This document shows positions 1 to 7,565 of a DNA stretch of 25,644 nt, in pieces. The stretch comes from a virus. Within the stretch, counting starts at the first letter, position 1; every line of letters begins with the position of its first letter. Where the stretch lies: the IMG/VR virus record IMGVR_UViG_3300045118_000096, positions 1 to 25,644 of that record. One strand, written 5' to 3'. The notes under the pieces are model-generated. The model was not told the origin of the DNA. It saw only the letters and a program-made list of their open reading frames with translations, and ran no database searches. Position numbers and translations under genes: made by a program.

Positions 1-1168
1 CTCTAGCTGATTCTAAACCAGCAATTACACCACCAATAAAATCTATTCCTATTTGCATTGCTTGACCTAAAAATTTACCTATATTATCCATTACATCTTG
101 AAATCCTTGACTCAAATTATTTAATGCTTCCCTAAACCATGCAATCCCTTCTATAACAAGATCAATAGTTTTTATCATTACATTTAATGCCAATAATAAA
201 CTTGTTATTGAACCTGCTATTAAAGCTGCAAGCACTTTACCAATATCAATAAACATGTCTTTATTCTCTTTTATTGTTGGCAATAAATCATTAACAAATA
301 AATTTACAGCATTATTCCATAAATCTAACCATAAATCTAATACTCCTGTTTCATCTAATTTATTATATAAATCAATTAAATATTTTTTAACAGTATCTAT
401 AGCTTTTGGTACATTATCTCCTAGCCAATTTTGTATAGTTTCTAAATATCCAGAAAATTCTTCAGAATTAACAAAAGTAGAAATATTATTAGACATATCT
501 GATAATGCTGGTAAAAAAACAGTTCCTATAGCTTCTTTTACATTTTCAATACTTACTTTCATTGTTGCCATTGAACCAGCATAAGTCTCAGAATATGCTT
601 CTGCCTGTCCTGCTACTTTTTCTTGGATTGCACCAAATATTTCCGTTTTAGAAGCATTTTCATCAACTTCAATTCCTAATTGCTTTAACATTCTAGTATT
701 TCCACTATAAGCTAAAGTCAATGCCTGTGTTGCCGCATCTAATTCTATTCCTTTATAACGAGATAAATCCATTGCTATTGAAAACAAGTCTTGTGCTTCT
801 GTAGCATCGCCTGTTATTTGCCATAATTTAGCTACCGCTATACTTGCTTCCTCGTCATCAAAACCCATTTGAATAGCTGATTTACTAACTTGATTGAATA
901 AATCAGATTGTTCAGCTAAAGAAGTATTTAAAGTTTTTAAAATAGCATCAGTTTTTACTTCAGCAACTTGTGCTTCTGATGCTGCATTCACAGTATCTTT
1001 TAATTGATCAACAACAAAACCAGCCGCTACTTTAAATGCTTCATAAGCAGCAGTTCCTATTGCTACTGCTGATGATAATTCCAATAAAGAATTATTAGTA
1101 GATTTTATAGTCTTACTAGCATCATCTTTGGCTTTTATGACTAATTGTAATTCACTTGTTGTCGCCAT
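1..1168 (-). CDS. Tail tape measure protein, N-terminal part (runs off window)
   Basis: The reading frame is open from an ATG at 1168 to the window edge, giving 389 residues without a stop. The product sets tail length and ends up inside the tail tube. The start (MATTSELQLVIKAKDDASKT) and the following segment rich in Ala, Ser and Asp match the usual N-terminus of siphovirus tape measure proteins. The middle contains the family-like stretch around residues 135-170 (DLSRYKGIELDAATQALTLA, then a TRMLKQLGI motif). A hydrophobic segment near residues 320-340 (KVLAALIAGSITSLLLALNV) is typical of these proteins. It starts 1 nt after the stop of the frameshifted chaperone, the canonical position for a tape measure gene. 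No Shine-Dalgarno is seen, so translation is probably coupled. The length of the full protein, and hence of the tail, is unknown here. Confidence 0.93.
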   Translation of the reverse strand, partial: MATTSELQLVIKAKDDASKTIKSTNNSLLELSSAVAIGTAAYEAFKVAAGFVVDQLKDTVNAASEAQVAEVKTDAILKTLNTSLAEQSDLFNQVSKSAIQMGFDDEEASIAVAKLWQITGDATEAQDLFSIAMDLSRYKGIELDAATQALTLAYSGNTRMLKQLGIEVDENASKTEIFGAIQEKVAGQAEAYSETYAGSMATMKVSIENVKEAIGTVFLPALSDMSNNISTFVNSEEFSGYLETIQNWLGDNVPKAIDTVKKYLIDLYNKLDETGVLDLWLDLWNNAVNLFVNDLLPTIKENKDMFIDIGKVLAALIAGSITSLLLALNVMIKTIDLVIEGIAWFREALNNLSQGFQDVMDNIGKFLGQAMQIGIDFIGGVIAGLESAR

Positions 1169-1169
1169 A

Positions 1170-1729
1170 TTATGTTTTTATTCTTCTTGATTTAGCTTCT
1201 TCCATTCTTTCTAATCTTCTTTTTGCTTGTGCCTCTTCGTTTATTCTTATTTGTATTAAATCTATAAACCATTCTGGTTGATTCATAAATTGTATATAAT
1301 CCCACCCCATATATTTGCAGATTTCTACAATATTCATTTCATCAGTAATTTTGCTATGGCCAGTGGTGAATAGATTGTTATATAAATCGCTTGCTTGTTC
1401 AATTATTTTTTTTTTGGTTTTTGTATTTCGTTTAATTCATTAACAATAAAATCATAATCTTCAGCTTTAAAATCAAGAATACTGTCAAGAATATTCTCTT
1501 TTTTTCCATCCACTGATTCAATTAATAATTCTATTGCTTTATCAGTTGCTTTGTTTACTAATGATCCATCAAAACTAGGCGTGCTAATTTTTTCATCACT
1601 AACATTTATTTTTGAATTTGAAAGATAAACGGATGTTATTTCCCTTTTATCTCTTCCAGTAATATAAGAATAAACAATAACCTTATGCTTATCTACTGGC
1701 GTAATTAATTCTTTTGTTTCTCTTGTCAT
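1170..1729 (-). CDS. Tail assembly chaperone GT fusion made by -1 frameshift
   Basis: This is the extended product of the upstream chaperone gene. The zero frame ends in codons CCA AAA AAA AAA TAA (1417-1403). A -1 slip on the ten-A run enters a second frame that is open to a TAA at 1172-1170. That second frame encodes about 78 residues starting IIEQASDLYNNLF and containing a Trp/Met-rich core (YMGWDYIQFMNQPEWF), ending in a basic helix (AKRRLERMEEAKSRRIKT). The fusion would be about 186 residues. In lambda and many other tailed phages, gpG and gpGT are made this way from the gene pair just before the tape measure, and both chaperone tail assembly. Position, slippery sequence and lack of an independent well-placed start for the second frame all fit. 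I see no obvious downstream stimulatory structure. Confidence 0.82.
1403..1729 (-). CDS. Tail assembly chaperone, short (gpG-like) form
   Basis: A 108-residue acidic and polar protein (MTRETKELITPVDKHKVIVY...) ending in PKKK, encoded between the tail tube and tape measure genes. That is where siphoviruses keep the gpG-type chaperone, which holds the tape measure soluble and recruits the tube protein, and is not part of the mature virion. No enzymatic motif is visible, and the assignment rests mostly on position, size and the frameshift site at its 3' end. The ATG at 1729 has no Shine-Dalgarno. Instead it sits just below an 11-bp hairpin whose loop can pair with the bases directly before the start codon, so translation may be structure-controlled. 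An unrelated small protein is possible but unlikely given the frameshift. Confidence 0.8.
   Translation of the reverse strand: MTRETKELITPVDKHKVIVYSYITGRDKREITSVYLSNSKINVSDEKISTPSFDGSLVNKATDKAIELLIESVDGKKENILDSILDFKAEDYDFIVNELNEIQKPKKK
1406..1415 (-). promoter_or_regulatory. Slippery A10 run for -1 ribosomal frameshift
   Basis: On the coding strand the last codons of the short chaperone are CCA AAA AAA AAA TAA. This contains several overlapping A AAA AAA heptamers, the classic X XXY YYZ slippery form. The -1 frame is open through the run and onwards to 1170. The A run also ends exactly at the zero-frame stop, so ribosomes that slip avoid termination. Confidence 0.78.
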
Positions 1730-1778
1730 AGTTGGTTAGAGCTGGGTTAGCCCGACCAACTAGCGAACTAACCCAGCT
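1730..1778 (-). promoter_or_regulatory. Hairpin or pseudoknot before chaperone start codon
   Basis: A perfect 11-bp inverted repeat lies between the tail tube gene and the chaperone gene: AGCTGGGTTAG at 1778-1768 pairs with CTAACCCAGCT at 1750-1740 on the transcript. The loop contains AGTTGGT (1761-1755), complementary to ACCAACT (1736-1730), the seven bases directly before the ATG. The two pairings interleave as in an H-type pseudoknot. The linker crossing the 11-bp stem is only 3 nt, so both may not form fully at once. There is no T-run after the stem on either strand, so it is not a standard intrinsic terminator. It may limit chaperone translation or protect the 3' end of the tube mRNA. 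Confidence 0.6.
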
Positions 1779-1786
1779 TATATTAA

Positions 1787-2791
1787 TTAATAAGATGCGG
1801 TTGTATTTCTTAAAACAACACTATAAATACTTGATTCGCTATTAGCGACATCACGAAGTGCCTTAAAATTAACTGTTTGTTTAGAAATATCATTTAAAGA
1901 TTTGTCAGATTCCCAATCCATAAAATGCACACGAGGCATTACAAATGTTAAAGTAGGATTGGAAGTATTACCGATAGTTACACCTGCATTCAATAATTGA
2001 ATAGACATAGCCCTATAAGTATTATTAAGCATATAATCTCTCCAAGTATTGCTAGTATGATCTAAAGTAATAGTTCCTTCTAAACCAAACTGTTGATTAA
2101 ATAAATCATCTGGTTCAACAGTACCAAGCACCATAGATCGCAGTAAATTTTTAGTAAATTTTATTGTTAAACTCTTAATAGCTGTAGCTGAAGCCGCACC
2201 TAAACTAGCACGATCAGCCGCTACTTTAAATATTAAATCAGTTGCCCTAAATTTGTTTTCTACTGTGTATGAAGCAGTTGCTTTTGTCCATTTATCACCA
2301 GGACGGCTCATCCAGGTAGAAGTATAAGTAGCTACGCCACCAACTTCTAATGTTAAATCTAAGCTATCAAGCATAACCAAAGGAAATCTATAATCTCCTT
2401 CACTTGCATCATCGGAAATAGGATTATTAACAGTAAATGTCAATGATTGATGATTATTTGTCTGTGATAAACTAAAAGTATGATCATAAACTGCTGCTTC
2501 TCCACCAACTAATGCTGAACTAACAGATCCAAGCATTGCATAAAGCATAAGACCAAAACTTTTATCACGCACTTCTCCTTCGACATTTCCTTCTCCCCAT
2601 TTTTCCGTTACAAAAGTTGCATCGGAATCTTCAATGACTCCTAAACTTTCTTCTTCCAGATGTTTATTAACTTTGAAATCAAAATTTAAGGTAGTTCTAG
2701 GAACCCAAAAAGTAGGCGTAACGCCTGTACCTCTGGTAGCTTCCCTTCCTATTCCTAAATTGATTCTTCGTCCGATAAATTGTGTTGCCAT
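1787..2791 (-). CDS. Major tail tube protein
   Basis: A 334-residue structural protein that polymerises to form the tail tube. The N-terminus (MATQFIGRRINLGIGREATR, then GTGVTP) resembles a family of phage tail tube proteins that open with a conserved Gly/Arg-rich stretch. The rest is rich in beta-strand-type sequence with many Thr, Ser and Asn and no enzymatic motif. Gene order supports it strongly: tail terminator gene upstream, chaperone pair and tape measure downstream. At 334 residues it is longer than the smallest tube proteins and may include an extra Ig-like or insertion domain, which I cannot place. The ATG at 2791 has an AT-rich leader and no Shine-Dalgarno. A stable hairpin follows the gene, fitting high expression of this message. 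Confidence 0.85.
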   Translation of the reverse strand: MATQFIGRRINLGIGREATRGTGVTPTFWVPRTTLNFDFKVNKHLEEESLGVIEDSDATFVTEKWGEGNVEGEVRDKSFGLMLYAMLGSVSSALVGGEAAVYDHTFSLSQTNNHQSLTFTVNNPISDDASEGDYRFPLVMLDSLDLTLEVGGVATYTSTWMSRPGDKWTKATASYTVENKFRATDLIFKVAADRASLGAASATAIKSLTIKFTKNLLRSMVLGTVEPDDLFNQQFGLEGTITLDHTSNTWRDYMLNNTYRAMSIQLLNAGVTIGNTSNPTLTFVMPRVHFMDWESDKSLNDISKQTVNFKALRDVANSESSIYSVVLRNTTASY

Positions 2792-2807
2792 ATTATTATA
2801 TTATTTA

Positions 2808-3257
2808 TTAGCTAGATTGAACTGAAGTTCTACATTTCAATTCAATTTTCGCCATTATTAAATCTTTTCCAGCTATTTGACCCCATTGTGTTTTTACTGG
2901 TTCCGTCATTAAATAAACAGTATTTGTAGGCATTGATATTGCTGGATTATCAAAGCCTCTATTTTCGCTAAATTTAGCCATTACATCATCTATCAAATCA
3001 AACAAAGCTATCATTGCTTGATTAATTCCTTCTGGTTTAATTTGATAAAAAACATCTATTGAAAAAAAATACCATCTTTCATCATCACTTGTTGTTTCAT
3101 ATTCAACTACACAATCAGAACTTGGATAAACAACAGCTACTGGATAAACAGCATTAACAAATTCTTGAACAGGATAATCATAAACAGTGCCAAGTTTAGT
3201 TATTTCTCTTAACCTAGCTTCTATATAATCTCTTAATGTTTCATAAATTGTTGCCAT
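2808..3257 (-). CDS. Tail terminator / tail completion protein
   Basis: A 149-residue protein placed between the gp10-like neck protein and the tail tube, the usual position of the tail terminator that caps the tube and joins it to the head. It begins with a helix (MATIYETLRDYIEARLREIT) and continues with alternating strands including YPVAVVYPSSD and WYFFSIDVFYQI, the kind of alpha/beta pattern expected for this family. No catalytic residues are expected. It starts 1 nt beyond the stop of the upstream gene (3259). A partial AGGA about 10 nt before the start may serve as a weak ribosome site. Assignment is by order and fold pattern; sequence similarity in this family is usually low. Confidence 0.72.
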   Translation of the reverse strand: MATIYETLRDYIEARLREITKLGTVYDYPVQEFVNAVYPVAVVYPSSDCVVEYETTSDDERWYFFSIDVFYQIKPEGINQAMIALFDLIDDVMAKFSENRGFDNPAISMPTNTVYLMTEPVKTQWGQIAGKDLIMAKIELKCRTSVQSS

Positions 3258-3258
3258 A

Positions 3259-3654
3259 TTATTGTTTTCCTAATTCTTCAGCTACCCTATCTAAAGCATC
3301 ATTAAATGTTTGTATTATATCTGGCCGCGCCCGTTCTTCTCCTTCTTTCACAAACTGTCTTACCGTTCCTGGGTTTCTAGGCGGCATTGAAAGTGGCCAT
3401 CTTGCTGTTCCTTCATGTACATATACTGCATAAGGGGCTAAAAATTGTATTTTTCCACCTAAAGGTTCTACCTGCCATGTTCTCCAATTTCTTAAATTTC
3501 CACTATCTATAGGTGTTAAAGGTATAACCTTTGCCTCTGCTTGAAATAAAGCTGTTTTGATTGCTCTATCTAACCAGAATCTACCTATTTCATCATATCT
3601 TTCAAAATTACTAATTATTTCGTTTAATCCTTTAATTTCTATTTGTACTGCCAT
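3259..3654 (-). CDS. HK97 gp10-like neck / tail-component protein
   Basis: A 131-residue protein with the hallmark of the HK97 gp10 family: a helix-rich start (EIKGLNEIISNF), then TPIDSGNLRN near residue 50 and APYAVYVHEGT near residue 75. In this family those correspond to the 'T(P)VDTGxLR' and 'YAxxxExG' motifs. Members sit in the neck region and are needed for head-tail joining or tail completion. Neighbours are the head-closure protein upstream and tail terminator downstream, as in HK97. It starts 1 nt past the upstream stop with no Shine-Dalgarno, suggesting coupled translation. Confidence 0.88.
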   Translation of the reverse strand: MAVQIEIKGLNEIISNFERYDEIGRFWLDRAIKTALFQAEAKVIPLTPIDSGNLRNWRTWQVEPLGGKIQFLAPYAVYVHEGTARWPLSMPPRNPGTVRQFVKEGEERARPDIIQTFNDALDRVAEELGKQ

Positions 3655-3655
3655 A

Positions 3656-3991
3656 TTATGGACTTGCTTTATTTGGATTATAAAGAGCTAATATCAATTC
3701 CTTGTGTTCATTCATTGCATAATCCTCTCCCCTGTTAATCACACCAACTATATCGTATTGTCTTTCTTCTGCATCAACTGCTATATCTCCTTCTTTTATA
3801 TCTTCTGAAATATCTACCCATGCTTTATGTGTTGCTCTATTAACTCCATAAATCTGTGCTGTATCTATATCATCAATTCTTTGTATTTGTGCATCTATTG
3901 TTGCTGTACTATTAAAACCTCTTTTATTTCCACCTTTACTTTTTAACCTTTTTATAATTATTGATTTGTTTAAATAGTGATATATAGACAT
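3656..3991 (-). CDS. Head closure (stopper) protein
   Basis: A 111-residue protein between the connector (adaptor) gene and the gp10-like gene. That slot is normally held by the head-closure or stopper protein that seals the portal after packaging. The sequence is beta-strand-like with a late segment resembling the family's usual 'DxVxxxGxxYxVxGV' pattern (EGDIAVDAEERQYDIVGVIN). No enzyme motif is present. Support is mainly gene order and size. It is separated from the connector gene by a single base and has only a GGA before the start. A generic neck protein is the alternative. Confidence 0.7.
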   Translation of the reverse strand: MSIYHYLNKSIIIKRLKSKGGNKRGFNSTATIDAQIQRIDDIDTAQIYGVNRATHKAWVDISEDIKEGDIAVDAEERQYDIVGVINRGEDYAMNEHKELILALYNPNKASP

Positions 3992-3992
3992 A

Positions 3993-4655
3993 TCATAATC
4001 CGAAAGTCGGCCTCCTGTATTGTTCTAATATTTGTTTAATCTCTTCATCCATCGCCACTTCTTTTCTAAAAGTTACTGAATATTCACCAATACTTTCACT
4101 TTGTATATTATTGCTTCCTTTACGATTATTATAAAAAGTAGCGATTAATTTCCATACTGCATATTCAAGATCACCCATATTTATATCTTCTAAAAAAGAA
4201 GTTCCATTTTTAGCGTCAAAATTATATCCTGCAATATATGTTGTTCTATAGTGTTGCGGATATTTAGAAAATACTCCTTTCTGACTATAATCATAAGGCT
4301 GCCAATTTATATCAATTGCTCCAACATAAATAATTATTCCTTGATTTAACTTAACAAAATAATCTTCGCTATCTAAACTTGTCCATGAATTAATATTTTC
4401 AATATTATCTCTTTCTTGCAAAGATGTAAAAGTAGTAACAGGATAATTTTTCAAAAGCATTTCATCTGTTCCTGTTCCATCATATACTTCATTAGTATAT
4501 GTTGTTTGTTTAAATCTCCTATCACAATATCTTTCTACAAATTCAGTAGCAGAATTAATTAATGTAGTCAAAAGCGTATCATAAGAAGTGCTTGTTATTC
4601 CTAAAAAAATTTTTGTTCTTGCTAAATTTGTTAATGCGTGATCTATTAAAGCCAT
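3993..4655 (-). CDS. Head-tail connector (gp6-like adaptor) protein
   Basis: A 220-residue protein of the phage gp6-like head-tail connector / DNA-packaging adaptor type, which forms a ring beneath the portal. The N-terminal part is helical (ALTNLARTKIFLGI, then LLTTLINSATEFVERYCDRR), matching the family pattern of two helices ending in a Cys/Arg-rich turn. A following YPV segment (LLKNYPVTTFTSLQ) is also typical, as is a late helix before a basic region (EYAVWKLIATFYNNRKGS). The order of this gene, a stopper-type gene and a gp10-like gene is standard. Its ATG at 4655 is close behind the preceding gene and lacks a Shine-Dalgarno. Confidence 0.84.
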   Translation of the reverse strand: MALIDHALTNLARTKIFLGITSTSYDTLLTTLINSATEFVERYCDRRFKQTTYTNEVYDGTGTDEMLLKNYPVTTFTSLQERDNIENINSWTSLDSEDYFVKLNQGIIIYVGAIDINWQPYDYSQKGVFSKYPQHYRTTYIAGYNFDAKNGTSFLEDINMGDLEYAVWKLIATFYNNRKGSNNIQSESIGEYSVTFRKEVAMDEEIKQILEQYRRPTFGL

Positions 4656-4661
4656 ATATTT

Positions 4662-5432
4662 TTAACTTATTACTGTTCTTGCTTTTCTAGGCGTAAATGA
4701 ATTCCAAGTTGCATTGGTAATCGTCATATTTCGTCCATTTCCAGATGTATCAGTTAAAGTCGTACCGCTTCCTTCTGTTGTATCCCAAAGTCCACTTGTC
4801 GAGGAAAGAGTTACTTTACCTTCATAATATAAATCTCTAATTTGAGCTGCTGTTGCTACCACTGGCGCTAATCCTGCTCTACCTATCAAACCAGTAAATT
4901 GTCCTACTGCCACTCCAGTAGTATAGTTATGTCCCAAACCAATACGGGCCGTAGAATTAAATATAGCCGTCATTGCAGCGTCAGTTACCTTAGTAACCGA
5001 TGATTCTTCACCATCAGTAAAAACTTTTAATGTTCCATTGTTCCATGTAAAAGCAACAAAATGATGGCGATTATCGCATATAGTATTGGAAGTGCGATAA
5101 TCTTTAGTTATACCTACTCCCGCAGCGCTTAAAAGCACTCTTAAATTACCAGCAGGGCCAACCATCATTAAAAAAGCCCGCTGATTGATTCCATAATCAA
5201 ATTTTGATAATAATGAAGTACCGTTTTGAGCCATATTGCCATTCATCCAGCACCAACCAGTCAAACTTTGTCCGCTATCGCCAGTAGGGTCAAATGTAGC
5301 TACTGAAATATTATTAGTTCCCGCTGTTTGTAAAAGATATGGAAAATTAAAAATCTGCTGACGCCTTAATGTAATGGCGGTTCTTGCTGATGTAATAGCA
5401 GTTTTTGCTAATGTAATGGCGGTTCTTGCCAT
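4662..5432 (-). CDS. LamG/concanavalin-like virion surface protein
   Basis: A 256-residue protein whose central part looks like a concanavalin A-like (LamG/pentraxin) beta-sandwich. The clearest stretch is HHFVAFTWNNGTLKVFTDGE around residues 123-142, followed by an ARIGLGH strand and a FTGLIGRAGLAPV segment, as in laminin-G-like repeats. Such domains usually bind glycans or act as adhesive decorations. The first 21 residues after Met are three copies of a 7-residue unit (ARTAITL / AKTAITS / ARTAITL), possibly a short attachment arm. It lies among decoration-type genes between the capsid and connector genes, so it is probably a head decoration or host-surface-binding protein rather than a tail fibre. 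The lectin call is by pattern; ligand unknown. Confidence 0.62.
   Translation of the reverse strand: MARTAITLAKTAITSARTAITLRRQQIFNFPYLLQTAGTNNISVATFDPTGDSGQSLTGWCWMNGNMAQNGTSLLSKFDYGINQRAFLMMVGPAGNLRVLLSAAGVGITKDYRTSNTICDNRHHFVAFTWNNGTLKVFTDGEESSVTKVTDAAMTAIFNSTARIGLGHNYTTGVAVGQFTGLIGRAGLAPVVATAAQIRDLYYEGKVTLSSTSGLWDTTEGSGTTLTDTSGNGRNMTITNATWNSFTPRKARTVIS
5367..5429 (-). repeat. Three tandem 21-nt repeats at 5' end of LamG-type gene
   Basis: Three head-to-tail 21-nt units directly follow the start codon and encode ARTAITL, AKTAITS and ARTAITL. The outer two copies are identical and the middle copy has mainly silent changes. The unit keeps the reading frame, so copy number can change without disrupting the protein. 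Confidence 0.8.
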
Positions 5433-5437
5433 AAATT

Positions 5438-5662
5438 TTAAATAATTCGTGTATTATATTCATCTGCCGCAAATTGTAATTGTTCAGTAATCATCGTTTT
5501 ATCGTCGCCATCGACTTCATAACGCTGTACTTCAGACTCTTTGTTATCATCTCTCACAAATTTTACTTGCATAACAGTTTTGACATAATGTCCTAATTGA
5601 TTTTTAACATCTACTCCATTATCTTGCGCATAATTTGTTTCTATAATTTGATACGTTGCCAT
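5438..5662 (-). CDS. Small hypothetical virion-region protein
   Basis: A 74-residue protein (MATYQIIETNYAQDNGVDVK...) that I do not recognise. It is polar with several strand-like segments (HYVKTVMQVKFVRDD, then VQRYEVDGDDKTMI), and has no Cys pair, signal peptide or membrane segment. It lies between two putative decoration genes in the structural block and is spaced like a normal operon member, with 5 nt before the next start and an AT-rich leader without Shine-Dalgarno. A minor decoration or assembly role is a guess from position. Confidence 0.6.
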   Translation of the reverse strand: MATYQIIETNYAQDNGVDVKNQLGHYVKTVMQVKFVRDDNKESEVQRYEVDGDDKTMITEQLQFAADEYNTRII

Positions 5663-5680
5663 AATTTTAAGATTGAATTA

Positions 5681-6283
5681 TTAAGCTGGTATTATTTCTG
5701 CCCCTTCATATAACGGAAGATATATTAAACCATGTCTTATATTTCCTGAAGCTGGGGCATCAGTTGTCGTATAAGTAAATCTAATAAATGTATTAGCTCC
5801 GTTCCTTTTAGTTAAAATAAACGGCTTAAATAATTCCAAATCATCAGTTGCTCTTTCCGTCATTCTTCCAACATCGCTTAAAGAAGTCGAAAGACTTCCA
5901 GTATTAATAGTAGATTTCCAAATAACACTACCTTGTGGAGCGGCATTAATATTTGGTCCACCTACATTAAGAGTAAGCGGCATCGACCCTAAACTATCAT
6001 ATAAATCATAATATACATTTGTAATATTCGAGCTTAAAGTAGTCGTTACTTCTGCCCATAACCTCAATATAAGTACGCTACCTTCAGGTACGCCCATAAT
6101 TTTAAATATATTCGTTGTTTGTGTAGTTGCATTAGCATTAATTACTTGTGGTACATATGCTAATAATCCTCTATGCAATGCAATACTATCTCTAGTTTGT
6201 GGTGGAGGAAAAGATGCTGATTTTTGTCCCCAAGGCGTAAATGTATCTTGCGTACTAAATGTACCCGTTGTTGATATTCCCAT
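5681..6283 (-). CDS. Hypothetical structural protein
   Basis: A 200-residue protein rich in Thr, Ser, Asn and beta-type sequence (FKIMGVPEGSVLILRLWAEV, later FIRFTYTTTDAPASGN), suggesting a beta-sandwich virion protein. It contains no catalytic motif or transmembrane segment. The gene lies directly downstream of a larger decoration-type gene and upstream of a LamG-type gene, within the late structural block after the major capsid gene. The composition and location favour a capsid decoration or fibre-type protein. No family was recognised, so the role is inferred only from context. Confidence 0.6.
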   Translation of the reverse strand: MGISTTGTFSTQDTFTPWGQKSASFPPPQTRDSIALHRGLLAYVPQVINANATTQTTNIFKIMGVPEGSVLILRLWAEVTTTLSSNITNVYYDLYDSLGSMPLTLNVGGPNINAAPQGSVIWKSTINTGSLSTSLSDVGRMTERATDDLELFKPFILTKRNGANTFIRFTYTTTDAPASGNIRHGLIYLPLYEGAEIIPA

Positions 6284-6301
6284 ATTTTTATAATTAATTT
6301 A

Positions 6302-7450
6302 TTAAGCGTAATAAACTGTTCCAGAATAGAAAGCCCCTGAAATTGTCTTAGTAAATTCAGTTGTTGAAAGACAAATTACAATACCAGTAGAAGCATAAAT
6401 ACCTTGACCAAAATCAAAAGTAAATTTGCTATCTGTTCCATTAGTATGCTGAATTTTATATGGAGATTTCAGCATTGTAACTGCTCCATCAGCTGGTAAA
6501 GAGGCAGCATTGATGAATTGAATATAATAAGTCGCCGTGCCATGAGTAGAATCGATTCTTCCTTCTATACCATAAATCACTCCAGAAGCAGCTTTAGTAA
6601 CAGTAGAAGCTTCCAAAGCAGCTGATTGGTCTATAGAATAAGCATAAGTAGAAGTTGCCAAAGGTTTATTGCATATCGCAGATACATTGTTAGCTTGGTC
6701 TTCACCTGCCGCTAATCTTGAATCATAGGTTAATATTTCACCTTGCAATGAACCAATTCCATTTACTCTATCAGCAGCTGATACGGCTGTTGGAAGCGAT
6801 GTCGGGTCAACAGCATAATAACCTATTTTAGCTGGATTTCCATTATCTGCAGCATCGTGAGCTACTGCTCCTTGCATCCATAAACCACCAGTAGATGTTC
6901 CTCTTACCAAATTCCAAGTTGCGCCATCATAACTCATCAAACACGAACCAACTAATGTTGTTGTCGGATTTGCAGTATTATCAGCTAACGCTGCAGCAGT
7001 AGGAAATTCATTAATTGCTATTTCTCTCGCTATATTAGTATAAACCACGAACGCATCAGTATTAACAAAAGTCGCGCCCGTAACAGTTATAGTGCCAGCA
7101 GCTACAGTTATTGTTGCATCGTCTCTTGTATATATATTAGTTACAGAACCTGCTGTTGCAATTTGAACAATAATTACTATATCATCATCAAGCAAAGTAG
7201 AATGATAAGAAGGCAATCCTGATGTAGTTATTGTAGTAGCAGAACCATAAGCAGTAACAAAATCACCACCACTTGATTTACCAACTAAACTCATACCATC
7301 TAAAGCTGTTTGATCAACATTAACATCTCCACTAATAGTGGCCGTTGTTGGTAATGGATTAGTTGAGTTATATTCATTACCATTTTTATCTGTTAAACAT
7401 TCTTTTCCGACAGGTAATCTATCGAAATTTCCTAATTGAGGATTTGGCAT
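6302..7450 (-). CDS. Putative capsid decoration / structural protein
   Basis: A 382-residue protein encoded right after the major capsid gene. Its N-terminus (GKECLTDKNGNEYNSTNPLP, then a SGDVNV segment) resembles the start of a broad class of phage virion proteins. The middle contains a motif of the same class (LMSYDGATWNLVRG, followed by a GNPAKIGYYA-like segment), where the pattern 'DGxxWxRVR...GNPxKVG' recurs. The rest is Ala/Thr/Ser-rich beta sequence (TITVAAGTITVTGATF). I infer a head decoration or surface protein made in quantity. It begins after a 115-nt gap that holds a long hairpin downstream of the capsid gene. Start at ATG 7450 with no Shine-Dalgarno. Confidence 0.68.
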   Translation of the reverse strand: MPNPQLGNFDRLPVGKECLTDKNGNEYNSTNPLPTTATISGDVNVDQTALDGMSLVGKSSGGDFVTAYGSATTITTSGLPSYHSTLLDDDIVIIVQIATAGSVTNIYTRDDATITVAAGTITVTGATFVNTDAFVVYTNIAREIAINEFPTAAALADNTANPTTTLVGSCLMSYDGATWNLVRGTSTGGLWMQGAVAHDAADNGNPAKIGYYAVDPTSLPTAVSAADRVNGIGSLQGEILTYDSRLAAGEDQANNVSAICNKPLATSTYAYSIDQSAALEASTVTKAASGVIYGIEGRIDSTHGTATYYIQFINAASLPADGAVTMLKSPYKIQHTNGTDSKFTFDFGQGIYASTGIVICLSTTEFTKTISGAFYSGTVYYA

Positions 7451-7504
7451 ATATTTTTAATTAATTATTACTTTTTTAATCTTATTTTTTAATATATTTT
7501 TTTA

Positions 7505-7550
7505 GTTATTATTTCTTGGCCGCCTTTTATTGACGGCCAAAGATAATAAC
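7505..7550 (-). promoter_or_regulatory. Long hairpin after the major capsid gene
   Basis: On the transcript, GTTATTAT (7550-7543) pairs with ATAATAAC (7512-7505). Inside it, TTGGCCGTC (7540-7532) pairs with GGCGGCCAA (7524-7516) around a 7-nt AATAAAA loop; the second stem has one G-T wobble. No run of T follows the stem, so a strong intrinsic terminator is unlikely. A 3'-end stabilising hairpin or partial terminator for the abundant capsid mRNA is more plausible. Confidence 0.65.
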
Positions 7551-7565
7551 CAAACACATTATAAA

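Noticed and set aside
255-584. Plus-strand open frame opposite the tape measure gene, and similar plus-strand frames at 8497, 10000, 12755, 14736, 19792 and 20141
   Set aside because: Each lies opposite a well-supported minus-strand gene, has low-complexity Ser/Phe/Ile composition typical of antisense of AT-rich genes, and lacks ribosome sites.
1465-1500. TTGACA inside the chaperone gene as a tape measure promoter
   Set aside because: No acceptable -10 sequence at 16-18 nt; the site is coding sequence.
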